The notes below the pieces were generated by a model. It saw nothing but the letters and a program-made list of their open reading frames with translations, searched no databases and was not told where the DNA came from. Shown here piece after piece: positions 23,296 through 34,925 of a DNA stretch of 64,000 nucleotides. Every line of letters starts with the position of its first letter. The first letter of the stretch is position 1. The stretch comes from Paramarasmius palmivorus (taxonomy: Eukaryota; Basidiomycota; Agaricomycetes; Agaricales; Marasmiaceae), in NCBI GenBank assembly GCA_037176845.1, contig JAYKXP010000003.1:992001-1056000 (forward strand), in the 5' to 3' direction. A program made the position numbers and the translations under genes.

Positions 23296-24766
23296 TTATT
23301 CGTCCGAGAGGCCGGATTCACTGTAACTATAGCTCCCAACAGACCCAGACATATCAGTTACATCGAAATCACTGAACTCATATTCACTCCCGCTGGCTTC
23401 ACTCCCCACCGCCTCGACTTCATATCGATTGGCGCCACTGACAGGCTCGGCACAACGCAAACATTCCCAGGCATCAGTATCGCCCTCGTCAGCGACCCGA
23501 AGCATTCGTTCTGCTATACAATGATAGCAATAGATGTGACCACACGAGGTGATGTAAGGGTTGTATATCGGGTGTGCAGGAGCCTCCGTATCTGAATCCT
23601 GGGTGGAGGACGGTAGCATGGATTCAGTAAAACTCGTGAAAGCATTCGAAGGATTGTTCGGGTCGAGGTTAAACGAAGCACTCTCCGCGCAGATGGCACA
23701 CTGGTTGTCTGGTAACGACCAATACTTCCCGCGTTTGACGCGTTCTGAGGATCGCTGTGGCCGAGAGAGCCCGACAATGGAAGTCAGCGACGAGGTAATG
23801 CGACCGAGCCGACGTTGCATTTTTCGGGAGTTGATGAGTGGTAGAAGGAATAGTAGAAATTCCTGTGGTTGGATGGTTATAAGAGCACTCTAGAGCATGT
23901 ATACAGAGACACTTACGGTGAAGGCATGCCAGACCATCTGGCGGTTCATGAATTCGTAGCTCACATCGCGCTGCATGATTCTCCGGGATGGAACTAGACG
24001 CATGTTCAATAATCGGTCTGCTATTGTACGGTAGCTGTTTGAAGACAAGTACGGTTGGAAAAATACATGCTGGACAAAGTTGCACGACATACTGTCCATT
24101 CCACAAGAACGCTACGAAGCTTGCAAGTCCCAGAGAGGAATATATTGATTCCAGTGAACCTAGGAAGACCCATGCTTTCCGTCTTCTATCCGAGGAGGGC
24201 GCATCAGGCCATGCATGTGAGAGTGCATGATTCCAAATGCGGGCGTAGAGGTAAGGTAGCAGGATAGTCAAGGTTCCATGTATCACCAGTATCCGCCGCG
24301 GAAGTCCAGACGCTATGTGAAGAGTAAGTCCACGAGGCATACCCAACGCTTCTAGGCACATACGAGCAAGTTTTTCATTGGGACGTGAAGGAGATATGTA
24401 TCGCAGGCCTTGAAGTTTTGCGCCATAGCTTGCTCCAGTGTTCCACATCGAGAATCTATACAGCGTAAGTTGTATAAGGAGAGCCAACTCTGGATCAAAG
24501 CGTCTTGCAAAAACTGCCTATGACAAGGTCAGATAATGCTCGTATTCTGAGAGAGGTACGATACGCACATTGACCTGAGCAAAGGTTTTTGTTAAAGGTT
24601 CTTGGAGTAGATGAACGAGTTCTTGGTCCAATAATTCGGAATCAAGTTGTCCTACACGGAGAACGCGAGGATTTGGCGCATAAAGACCTCGAAGATAATC
24701 CTTTATTGTCGAGAGACTAGGCTGCACAGAGTTCCAGACATTATCCCAAGAGGCCGGGGGCGACAT
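23296..24766 (-). CDS. PEX2: Peroxisomal RING E3 ligase Pex2
   Basis: Pex2 is one of three RING peroxins (with Pex10 and Pex12) that ubiquitinate the import receptor Pex5. The N-terminal Pex2/Pex12 domain shows VGQLDSELLDQELVHLL and hydrophobic segments such as VIHGTLTILLPYLYARIW and SLGLASFVAFLWNGQY. The C-terminal RING has CAIC, then CGHIYCYHC and WECLRC in the usual C3HC4 spacing, after YWSLPDNQC. A Ser/Glu/Asp-rich tail follows. Three exons: the first from 24766, then two with introns near 24518 and 23895. It is divergent from COQ1 with only 105 bp between start codons. Confidence 0.93.
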
Positions 24767-24871
24767 GCAGGTCGAGGAGCAGGAAGTTCAGAGCTGAGCT
24801 TACCGGGAGAGTATTTCACGTGGGACAATTCCGACCCTCAAGTTTTCCGACTGTTTGCATCGACCCAGGCA

Positions 24872-26293
24872 ATGCGGAGATGGACCTCTACACGGTCCAT
24901 TCTCCGTTCTTCACCTCTTTCTCGTCGTCTCAATACGTCAAGCAAGAGACCGGATCCCTTTTCTCTCGTCGCCCCAGAACTTTCGCGCGTCCGGGAAAGT
25001 TTGGTTCATTTGCTGGGTTCGGCTCATCCTGCATTGGATGATATCGCAAAATATTATTTTCTGCGGCCGTCGAAGCAATTGCGGCCTCTCATAGTTTTGC
25101 TCTTTGCACAGGCCACGAATGGACTGGGCAAGAATTGGCCGCTGAAACTGTGGGCATCGGAATGCCAGGGTGCCGGAGGTTGTGTGGACGAGTTGGACAA
25201 GCCTCTTTCAAGGCCGGACGTGTTAAACGACTGGAATCCCAGTATACCCAATCATACTGCCCTATTCAGCTCTGCATTTCAGTTTCATGCCCCCCAACCC
25301 CATGTCCAATCTCCACAATTCCCAGAATCCTTGTCGTCCGACTTCAAACCTTCTCTCACGTCACCCGTCTTCATTCTACCCACCCAAATTCGCCTGGCGC
25401 AGATTGTTGAAATGATTCATGCTGCATCACTACTTCACGACGACGTTATTGACGAGTCACCTCTTCGGAGAGGAAGTGCGTCTGCACCAGTGGCGTTTGG
25501 GAAGAAGCTTTCGGTTCTCGGAGGGAACTTCATATTGGGACGCGCTAGTGCTGCCTTAGCTCGGCTAGGGGATCCCGAGTCAGTAGAGCTCATTGCCAGT
25601 GTCGTGGCCAACTTGGTAGAAGGCGAGATTCTCCAGATGCAAGAGGTGCATGGAGAGGAACTCAATTTACCCCCGACACCTCAGGTTGTCAAGAATGCTT
25701 GGACGACATACCTCCAAAAGACCTACATGAAAACCGCAAGTCTAATGGCTAAGGGCGCCCGTGCGGCGACTTGTTTGGGTGGAAGTACAGAAGGTGAAAT
25801 ATATCGAGAAGTGGCGTATGCATATGGTCGAAATTTGGGCATTGCTTTCCAAGTAAGCATATGGCTCATCACTACCGTTTTCTTATACTAATAAGAATGA
25901 TTTTAGCTAGTGGACGATATTTTGGATTACGAGGCTGTAGAAGACACCCTGGGCAAACCAGGAGGCGCAGACCTCCAGCTCGGTTTGGCAACTGGTCCCG
26001 CTCTATACGCATGGGAAGAACATGCAGAGATGGGGCCACTTATTCAACGCAAGTTTAGCAATCCAGGAGACGTGGAAACGGTGAGCTTTTCCCTCGTGGA
26101 TATCTCTTGTGTCGCTGAGACCGTTGTCAAGGCCCGGGACTACGTCCGAAAATCTTCTGGTGTTGAGCGTACGAGGCAATTAGCCGTTGAATATGCCAAC
26201 CAGGCGAAAAACGTGTTGCAGCCGCTTCCTGACAGCGACGCAAAAGGTGCTCTTGAGGCGCTGACTGACCGAGTAATAAAACGAAAATCCTGA
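24872..26293 (+). CDS. COQ1: Mitochondrial polyprenyl diphosphate synthase (ubiquinone side chain)
   Basis: Trans-prenyltransferase that makes the long isoprenoid tail of ubiquinone from IPP and allylic diphosphates. Both Asp-rich metal sites are intact: HDDVIDESPLRRG at about residue 188 and LVDDILDYE at about 328. The start (MRRWTSTRSILRSSPLSRRL) is an Arg/Ser-rich mitochondrial leader. A 55-60-residue insert between the chain-length region (RPSKQLRPLIVLLFAQATN) and the first Asp motif is common in fungi. Exons: 24872-25852, 25907-26080, 26132-26293, giving 438 residues. The second intron (26081-26131) is 51 nt with no stop codon; removing it restores the consensus DVETARDYVRKSSGVERT. Confidence 0.95.
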
Positions 26294-26514
26294 ACGATAT
26301 GGACTATCAATCATCACCCTTGCTCATTCTCTAACATTAGAGTCGTATCTACTGACCAGTGTATAATCTAGTATAGCGCCCTGTAATGTATGAACAGCAG
26401 TTTCTCGAGGGAAGGGGAACAGATCAAATCACTTTCTTGATTTGGCAAGTACGCGATTAGATTTCGACAGATCAATCGAGTCACAAAACTTGCTTTTTCT
26501 TCTGACAGTCAACG

Positions 26515-28587
26515 ATGTCAGAATCGTTGCAGAAACTTATTCTCGATACCCTAGACTCTCAGTCTACTATCAAAGACACGAGAACCCTTACAATTCCTGG
26601 CGAATCCGAACCTGCAACATCTCATGATGCTCAGATCACCATACTGGGAGCCCTAAACTCCCTTCTCAGCCGAGAAGTGTGTAGTATAGTGACTTTCGCG
26701 CTTAGCTGGTTCCTGACAATGTTATAGATGATAACATATGAAACTCATGATGTTTTCTCGTACGCATTGACACCAGAAGGTTCTCAAATCGCAAAAGAAG
26801 GTTCACATGAAGCCCGAGTCTGGGCAGCTCTTCCTGTCAAAGGACAGGGAAAACCCGTTACTCCTGTGGAACTTAAGAAGCAAGTAGGAGATGAGACTGC
26901 AAAAGTTGGGCAAGGACGGGCTTTCAAGAATGGATGGATAGGCAAGGAAGGCGATGGTTTGGTCAAAGTGGTGCGTAGACAGTGTACATCCATGGGCCTT
27001 CGATCTGACGATAAACACAGGCTGACTCGATAAAAGATACCACGAAGCTAGAACTTCAAGAAATTGAGTCAACGGGCGATCTGAAAGCAGGCGAAAAGGT
27101 GTTGGCAGATCTAAGAAAGCGGAAACTAGTCGTCCAAAGGTCAAGATAGTTCTACAATTGTATGGAAGGAAAACTTACATCGGAAAATCATCAGAAAAGG
27201 GCAATGGTTCACGGTACACAAAGGACCAAATTTCAGCACTTCAACTGCAAAGCCAGAAACTGATTTAACAGCAGACATGCTCACCTCGTAAGCGCTTCGT
27301 TGGTGTGCTAGCTCTGTGACTCATATGATAATCTGGCAGTGGTGCTTGGAAAACCTCAACTTTCAAGAAATACAACTTTGAAGCTGAAGGGATTCCTCCA
27401 TCTGGCGGTGCACTACACCAGTTGCTCAAAGTTAGAGAAGAAATCCGCAGCATCTTCATGGAGATGGGGTATGTTTGGGTGATTCATTACCACTAGCGTT
27501 TCCAGCTCATGATCCCCGTCAGCTTCGCCGAGATGCCCACGAGCTCTTTTGTAGAGTCAGCATTCTGGTGTTTTGATGCCTTGTTCGTCCCTCAACAGCA
27601 TCCTGCGAGAGATCTCCAGGATACCTTCTACATCTCCGGTTTGTCTCGCCATTATGAGTGTTCATCACGTTTCTGAACATCTTTATAGATCCTCCGGCCT
27701 CACTTGACCCGGAAAAATCATACTACGAGCGCGTCGCGACTGTCCACGAGCACGGCGGATACGGATCCATTGGCCATAGAGCACCTTGGTCTCACGAGGA
27801 AACCAAGAAACTCCTTCTTAGAACACACACGACAGCGTCATCGGCGCACATGCTATACAAGCTTGCTGCTCGTTGCCGAGGCGAAGAAGTCGAAGGTGAC
27901 GAGAAGGAATTCACCCATGGAGCAAGACCGACCACAGCACACGGGGACGCTAAATCTGACGATGGCTTCCGTCCAGCAAAACTATTCAGTATTGACCGGG
28001 TGTTCAGAAACGAGACTATGGATGCTACCCATCTGGCGGAATTCCACCAGGTCGAGGGTGTGGTGGCCGATCGGAATCTTACCTTGGCTGATTTGATCGG
28101 TAAATGCTCAAGCCTTCATTCTGAAGCGTGCTGTTTTCTGATGAAGCGTAGGTTTCATGCGTGTCTTCTTCAGCAAGATGGGTATCGAACAAGTGAGGTT
28201 CAAGCCAGCATACAACCCTTACACGGAGGTATGCTATGTGCGAAAAATGTCTCAAATGATCACTGAATGATTATTGTTCGTCACAGCCATCACTTGAAAT
28301 CTTTGCTTTCCATCCTATGCTCCACAAATGGGTCGAAGTTGGTAACAGTGGAATGTTCCGACCAGAGATGCTCGAACCCATGGGATTCCCTAAAGATGTA
28401 CGAGTCCATGGATGGGGTCTTAGTTTGGAGCGTCCAACGATGATCAGGTACGTGCCCTTTTTTGCAAGTTGCGTGGCGTCGCTTCTGACCGAAGCATCAC
28501 AGATATGGAATCAACAACATTCGAACATTACTAGGCCACAAGGTTTCAATCGAAAGCGTAGAGAATTCTCCAGCCGTCATGTTCTAG
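26515..28587 (+). CDS. FRS2: Cytosolic phenylalanyl-tRNA synthetase alpha subunit
   Basis: Catalytic alpha subunit of the alpha2beta2 PheRS that charges tRNA-Phe. The N-terminal winged-helix region ([33 protein letters not shown]) is the eukaryotic form. The class II core shows [20 protein letters not shown], motif 2 [19 protein letters not shown] and motif 3 [20 protein letters not shown], ending [34 protein letters not shown] and [15 protein letters not shown] are also family blocks. At least eight short introns; the last spans about 28449-28501 and supplies the Arg of motif 3. Stop at 28587. The start [10 protein letters not shown] is the first ATG in frame. Confidence 0.96.
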
Positions 28588-28716
28588 ATGATGGTCAGTG
28601 GCGTACATGTGGATATAGAAGGGAAAGTGTTTCAAAGTGATCAAAAGTGTACATCGGCGATACATCATACATACAATACAATTTGAGAGAGAGGACGAGT
28701 ATAGTGCGAAGAGAGC

Positions 28717-31105
28717 TCAGAATGAAAATACAGCTGCGTTCTTGCGCGTTCCGAACATGTAGACCAGTGCCTGACTCATGAATAGCCCGACGGTGATACC
28801 GATGGTGACTGCAATCATCGCCCCTCCAATATCTATGCCATTTCCATTAGCAGTAATTCCGCCAGCTTGGGATAATCCAGACTGATAATCATGGGTAAGA
28901 GCAAATCAATACAAAAGTCACGGAAATTGATAAACTCACAGGAACCAAGAATAACACGCCGGTAACCATCGACGTGAAGGCAGTCCCTCCCATTTTACGT
29001 GAATAGACATTTCCCAAGACCCCTACAGTGAAAGCTCCAATTGCGGAAACGACATCTGACCGATTGAAGATGTAATGGTTTGCCACTTTATTCGAAGCAT
29101 AGGAACAGCACGAGATGATGACCATCACAGGCAGCTGCTTGCTCTTGAGGGGTTGTAGATTTGCTAAGGAAGATAGCAAAGAGAAGACAGGAACAATGAT
29201 GAATGCAGTCCATGGCGGGAAGGGTTGGAGATACCATGGGAAGGATGTTGGTCGATAACATCCTTCCTTGATGTCGTGCGAGCCTTGTTGCATGGCGCGA
29301 GTGAAGGTCCAGGTGCCGAGCAGAGGTGCACTACTATTGGCCACGGTACCATTGTCGGATACCCAACTTCCACTCAGGGAGACTGTAGTCTGTAAGGACG
29401 AAGCAAGCGTGTCTAGTTGTCGTCGAGTGCGAGGATCAAATAGAAGATAAAAGTCGGATCCGATCTGCAAACCGAAACCCTGGAAAACGTGTTCAGATTT
29501 AGAGGGCGCGGAATGTAATTGAATCTCACCAAGAATAGCGTGTATATCAACGCGTATACCATCTTAACGCTTCCGCAAACAATATTCTTAGAAGCGAGTT
29601 CTAGCGAGCTACTCACTGCCTTTGGTTTGAGTATAGAGTATACACAATAGAGAAAGAACATACAAATCAGGTATCCAGGGAGTATACCAATGATCCCCGC
29701 TGAGGAGATAGCCGTATAGCAGAAGATTTGGGTTCGGATGCTGCTAAGGCCTCTAGCGGCAAAAGAGACGAAGATTGCGACGGTGATTCTGATAGCACGG
29801 CCATTAGGATTCTAGCCTACAGTAAACCACGGAAACTTACTCAAAGACGTTAGCATATAATGCACTCTTGGTGGCACAGAGTTGCAAAACCGAAAGAATC
29901 AGAGCGCCAGCGCCAGCAATCCACATATCCAAGAATGAACCGCCAAAGGCGAGGGGCAAATCAAGGCAGACAGACAGAACGCGAGTATACACCGGAATGG
30001 AGCCGAATAGAGCGGAGGAGCGTTGAGCAGCTCTTCTAGCTGCTCAGTGGCATTCTTCGCACTGACTTCGTCGTGGACAACGGCACGGTAGATCACATGA
30101 ACTTTGTGTAGAGCACCTAGGGAAAGACGGCCACCACACTTGACGAAATGAGTTTCTGAACATCCCATTTCTTGATCCCCAAAGGAACAAATGATGACAC
30201 CAGGCAAATGAATAAATTCGGCTTGGACTTCGAGGATACGGCCGGCGGCGATGAGTTGAGACTCGATTCTGTGAGAAGGAGCACCGAATGCCATGAGGGC
30301 CTTTGCAAGCTTGAGCAGGAATTCTTGTCTATGAGCCATCGCTTTAGGAAACGTCAGCACAGGAGTTGACGTACAAGCTAAAGGGCGACTCACATACAAC
30401 ATTGAATTCAATCTTCACCCGCATGAGGTGTTTTCGGCGAGAGCGATAATCCATCTGGCGCAAAGTATTCTTCTCTAGATCTTCATGGTCGTCGAGGTGT
30501 TGCGCCCGTACACCAGTTACTCTGGGGTCGTCTGGGTCCAGAAAGTCGGATGCGTTGGAAGCAGTCGAGTCTAAGCGTCGGTAGTTTGGGCGTTCGAAAC
30601 TATAGTCCGAGGGTGCGAACGACGATCTCCGAGCAAATGAGGACCTTGGCGTGTACTGAGATTGCTCTTCAAGGTCAATCTCGCGGTTAATAGCGTGCAA
30701 ATCCATCATATTTGAGGGTATTCCTCTACGTTTTTTAGCCCTTTCGTCGTGTGGATCGACCTGTTCTGTTCGTGTCTGCTCAGGGTCGAATTCCCTCACG
30801 CCAGGGTCCTCGGCAAAGCTGACACTACGTCTCCGTCGATTTGCTGCATGTCGAACTGGTTCTGGCGAGTAGGTATCTTGTGGAGGGGGTATCTCATGAG
30901 GATGCCTATAGGAAGAGAGGTCGAATTTCGAATAATATTCTTCCTGTCGACTCGGATCTAGCGGTATTCGGCTGACTGGTGGTTCTTCGTGGTCTACAAA
31001 AGGGTTATTGAAATGAATGTCATCTTGCTGAATAGATGAACGGTGAGCCTGAGGAGGAGGACCTGGAGGAGGAGGATAGTCTGGCGTGGAAGATGGCCGT
31101 TCCAT
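28717..31105 (-). CDS. ThrE/Prm10-type membrane transporter
   Basis: Fungal membrane protein of the threonine/serine exporter (ThrE, DUF1212) family, like yeast Prm10. About 240 N-terminal residues are Pro/Arg/Ser-rich and cytosolic (MERPSSTPDYPPPPGPPP, RRRRSVSFAED). Then the ThrE domain: RQEFLLKLAKALMAFGAPSH, EFIHLPGVIICSFGD and LLNAPPLYS, followed by about ten membrane segments (for example AFIIVPVFSLLSSLANLQP, VVSAIGAFTVGVLGNVYS, MIAVTIGITVGLFMSQAL). It ends RKNAAVFSF at 28717. The substrate cannot be read from the sequence. The ATG at 31105 lies only 30 nt downstream of the same-strand GNAT gene's stop. Confidence 0.9.
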
Positions 31106-31135
31106 GAAGAGAATGAAATTATCATGTGACCGCAA

Positions 31136-31747
31136 CTAATCGAATTCGAGGCCAACATTATTATCTGCTACTCCTTCAATAGGTTTAAAGCCTAATTTAC
31201 TGTAAAATTTTCTAGCATTCTCATTCCTTGGATCCATACCAAGCCAGACCCCATTCCCCTTGACATTCTCTCCCTTCAGATACTCTATTGCTGTGTTGAT
31301 CATCTTCCGACCCCATCCCTTTCCTTGGTATTCTGGCAGAATGTTGATGTGCAGATGTGCTGCGGAAAAGGCGATATTCTGCTCCGGTGCAGTGAACATG
31401 CCTTGCAGCATGTTCATGTACTTGAGATCCGCTGGTTTGGTCGCAAGTGTCGGAGGATACTTGGCTGCTAGTGGTGGCCACCAATGTTCTCTGGTGTATC
31501 GCTCAAACTCTCGCGTATCCTTCGATCCTACGACATATCCGACCACTTCCCCTTCCTTTGATTCATCGACCAACACAAAGGCCCAAGTTGTGGGCACCTT
31601 GACGTACGGAACTGCGAATATGAGGCCAGGCACCTCTTTAAAGTCGTGAAGCGATTCCGCAGACTGACCTGCGTCAGCTGTGAGAAGGCATATGCGAGAG
31701 AGAGCAGGGATGTCGTCTTCGGTAGCTTTGCGTATCGTCAAAGACAT
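31136..31747 (-). CDS. GNAT-family N-acetyltransferase
   Basis: Single-exon 203-residue GNAT acetyltransferase. The acetyl-CoA loop is LPEYQGKGWGRKMINTAIEY (Q-x-x-G-x-G-R), preceded by strand AAHLHINI and followed by GVWLGMDPRNENARKFYSKL and GFKPIEG, the usual C-terminal GNAT block. The N-terminus MSLTIRKATEDDIPALSRIC is also typical. The acceptor (amine, amino acid or peptide) cannot be told. It sits between BSD2 and the ThrE gene on the same strand. Confidence 0.92.
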   Translation of the reverse strand: MSLTIRKATEDDIPALSRICLLTADAGQSAESLHDFKEVPGLIFAVPYVKVPTTWAFVLVDESKEGEVVGYVVGSKDTREFERYTREHWWPPLAAKYPPTLATKPADLKYMNMLQGMFTAPEQNIAFSAAHLHINILPEYQGKGWGRKMINTAIEYLKGENVKGNGVWLGMDPRNENARKFYSKLGFKPIEGVADNNVGLEFD

Positions 31748-32008
31748 GATTGTAGTTGATAAGACGTCTTAAGGAGGTTCATCCGGACATACCCCGGAAT
31801 TATGTACCTCCCTGAAACCGCTAGTCCTAGAAAGGACTTGAAGGTGCTCAAGCGCTCAGTACCCACCAGGCAACAGATAATGCACCAAATTGAAAAGGGA
31901 ATATAAGGATATTATACAAACGTGTTAACTTTGCAGTCCGAAAGAAAGTGGAAAGGGAAAGCTTTGTAAATGTACCTGGTTTTTGCAATTGCCTCCTACA
32001 CAGATCTG

Positions 32009-33584
32009 CTACAAAAGTCCAGCTGCTCTGAGATCCTCTTGTAACCTCCGCTCATTTGCTATGGCTTCCGCAACCAGTCGTTCGCGATTGGGATCATTGG
32101 GACTGAGATTGAGCAACCGTTCAATATCACGGGGATCAATCTCAGTAGTCCCAGCCCTAGCCTCCACATCGTCCGAATCGATACTACGTCGCGCTCCGAA
32201 TCCGAATCCTTGTCTAAAGAAGTCGGCTCTGGGAATATTGCTGAACCCGAACGTGCGTTCGAACTGCGAAAATGCCGTGCCGCTTGTTTGGTTGGCCGTG
32301 TTGTTGTTGTTCTGAGAAGCCAATATGTTGCGCTCCCATCGCTTAACACGCCAAAAGCCGAGAAGCGATGTTAGCAGAATAAACCAACCTATAAAAAGAA
32401 TGAGTACATCATCATTGAACCTGTTGCTGCGATCAACGTACCAACAGTCATGAGGAAGAACGATAGCCATTCTGTTGTCGCATCCGCCACAAGTATGTTG
32501 GCCTGTTCCTCCGTCAAAGTAGGAGTTGCTGCGGTACCATTGACAGGCACGGCGGTGCCATTATTGTAGTAATCACCTGCCTCGGCTGCGGTAGGCCATG
32601 TCGGCCTGCCTCCATTTCTCCAAGTCTCTTCCCAAGCAGCTTCTGCTTCCAGGCTGGAGCTGCTCCCAAGCCTTTCTCGAAGAGCAAAGCCATACTGAAT
32701 GAGTGTGATACCAAGACCAGCACGTGCACCTAGTCGTGCAGCATGAGTGGTATGAAGGAGATGTGCGAGAAGGAATCCAATGAATTGGAACGAGACCGAG
32801 AGAAGCATGTTCCAAAGGAACGAGAACAGGGATCCAGTGGGCAATGAGTCAATGATCATCTCCCCTGGTGAATCCGAAGAGAACGGCGCATGGACAGTCG
32901 TCTCCCAGTACGGTGGAACAGCATCTGCCTGAGCTGAGGAGTATGACGGAGGTGCCTCTGCACGGCTATCCTCGGGAACAATGTAAGTCTCATCACCTGT
33001 GCATATGCAAAAAAAATATAATGGTCTGATAAGCGAAAAAATACAAAGATCAAGATGAAACTGTCGACGTTACCTTCTTGCACAGTTACAGGACGACTTG
33101 GCTTTGCAGTGACATTTGAGAAGACACCGTCGTTACCGGTACCTCCACCGATAGCGCCGACCGGGCGCTGACGTGTGTATCCCAATCGCTCAGCGTAACG
33201 AGATGGCAAGACGGCCGTGAGAGTGCGCTGGTACCAATTCTTTCTGGGTGCATAGACAGAAGGGTCCACATCAAAAGATGGGATTTGACCGTTTGAATTT
33301 CCATGGTTATTGGGTAATGCGAATGAGGAAGGTGGAGGCGGAGATCCTGGTGGGGGATAGTCATAGTCGACATTCTCAAAGTCGTATGCCCCTGGTGTTC
33401 TGCTAGGAGTCTGAGGCATCTGAGCTGGTCCTGAAGGTGTTGTTGACGACGTTAGAGGCTGAGTTTCAGAGGTGTTGTGAATGTCGTCGTCCTCATCGTC
33501 CGAGTTGTCGAAAGCTGCCTCCATTTCATGCTCAGCATCTCGGTCTGATCTTGGATTAGGAAGAGGAGCATAACGGTTAGACAT
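32009..33584 (-). CDS. BSD2: Bsd2-type Rsp5 ubiquitin-ligase adaptor
   Basis: Bsd2/Ndfip-family membrane adaptor that brings cargo such as metal transporters to the ubiquitin ligase Rsp5 for vacuolar sorting. The N-terminal half is Ser/Pro-rich with YDFENVDYDYPPP. A PPSY motif (EAPPSYSSAQADAVPPYWE) is the WW-domain ligand expected. Three membrane segments follow: GSLFSFLWNMLLSVSFQFIG, ARAGLGITLIQYGFAL and WLSFFLMTVGWFILLTSLLG. The tail ends RLQEDLRAAGLL. Four exons, with introns near 33000-33075, 32860 and 32390-32440. Length is about 480 residues, usual for the family. Confidence 0.9.
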
Positions 33585-33921
33585 AGATTAGAGCAGAAGA
33601 AATACAATGAATGGCAGAAGGAAAGCAGAAATAATGAACCTGGCAATGGGGTAAGGGGAAGGGAACTGTGTTTGCTGGTGTGTCGGCATGGCGGTGAGGG
33701 TTTGGTCAGCCAGCTGTGCCTCCAAACGGGAAATTGTTCACAGGATTTTTTGCTTCTTCCGTGATCCCAACATAAGATCATTACATTTTTTGTTCATCAA
33801 TCCCCTTCCTTGCCAACAGTAGTGACCAGTGACAGCCCAGATGTAGTGCTATATATTCTGCAACTTGCCTTCTACTTTGACGCGCCGTCGTGCTTCTCTG
33901 CTCCCAGGCCCTCGTTCGTCA
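33585..33921. other. Divergent intergenic region
   Basis: About 340 bases between the BSD2 start and the membrane-protein gene at 33922, head to head. Pyrimidine-rich runs are present, but no further gene was seen. Confidence 0.45.
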
Positions 33922-34925
33922 ATGTCGTTCCAAACTATACTCAACGATGATCCTCAAATAAATTATTCCAAAACCCCTCCTTGGGATCCGATGAGCCCTG
34001 GATCTACAAAGCAACAGGGGGCAAAAGCGAACTGTACCTTCAATGGTAATCAAGGTATGCAAAATGCTCTTCTTATCGTCACCTCCCTTTCTAACTTCGC
34101 GCACAGGCATAAATGTCAAAGTGTATGGGACAGGAACGGTCTCTCCGAAAGGAAACACTCCTTCGGCTTCCTTCTTCCTAGACACTTGTGCCCCACCTAT
34201 ATACCAATGGTCACTGGATACTAAATCTTTGCATGAGCAGCTCATGTACGAGTGCGTTATCACTAGCGGAGGGGAACACTTCTTGGAAATCGATGTCACT
34301 TCAGCCAACAACTTTCGTATGTTCTCTTTGCACAGAATTGAACTTGGTGGACCAGTCAATCCCCCAGAACCGTACGGAGACGAAACAGCCACTATATCTC
34401 CCCCTACCTCTTCCTCTTCTCCCTCTGAATCGCCCGAGAACAAGAACTCCGATGTTAATATAGGCGGAATTGTCGGTGGCGTCATTGCTTGCCTCGTTGT
34501 CCTTGCATCCCTTCTCGCCTTCATTCTATATCGAAAACGACAACTAGAACGCAGACGCTCCTCCCGGCATATCACACGTACGTCTTCCTCATTTTTAAAC
34601 GACTCTCACCATTGAATCTACATGGACAGCATTCATGGCATCGACCATGTCGGATGTACCTGATACTCCTCTCCCTACACACGCAGCCATCCCCTCGTCA
34701 CCGCCTCGCATTCACAGTCCTCCCATAGGACGGGACCGGTCTCCCGCCATCCTCGAGGACGAACTTCCACCGCCATTCACAGCAGGTAACTCGCGTGACA
34801 TAGCTCGGCACGGCAGTATGTATAAGCCTCGAAGAAGTGTCGAGTCGCTACCACCAACCGAGTACGGCTATGGCGGAGGGCTGAGAGAATGGTCTTCCGA
34901 AAATCGACAAAGTCCTCTACGATAA
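33922..34925 (+). CDS. Single-pass membrane protein, copy 1 of 3
   Basis: Family of fungal membrane proteins with a short beta-rich N-terminal ectodomain, a Ser/Thr/Pro stalk, one membrane helix and a Pro-rich cytosolic tail; function unknown. The start MSFQTILNDDPQINYSKTPP aligns with the copy at 62881. Then GSTKQQGAKANCTFNGNQG, INVKVYGTG, ECVITSGGEHFLEIDVTSA, the stalk, the helix IVGGVIACLVVLASLLAFIL and the stop-transfer YRKRQLERRR. There is no N-terminal signal peptide, so insertion would be N-out with the single helix as anchor. Introns at about 34055-34105 (inside the QG/INVKVYG block) and 34578-34628. Two further copies lie at 61999-62881 and 63188-64000. Confidence 0.85.

Noticed and set aside
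24647..24871. Upstream extension of COQ1 in the same open frame
   Set aside because: It overlaps the PEX2 first exon on the other strand, and the ATG at 24872 begins a good mitochondrial leader.
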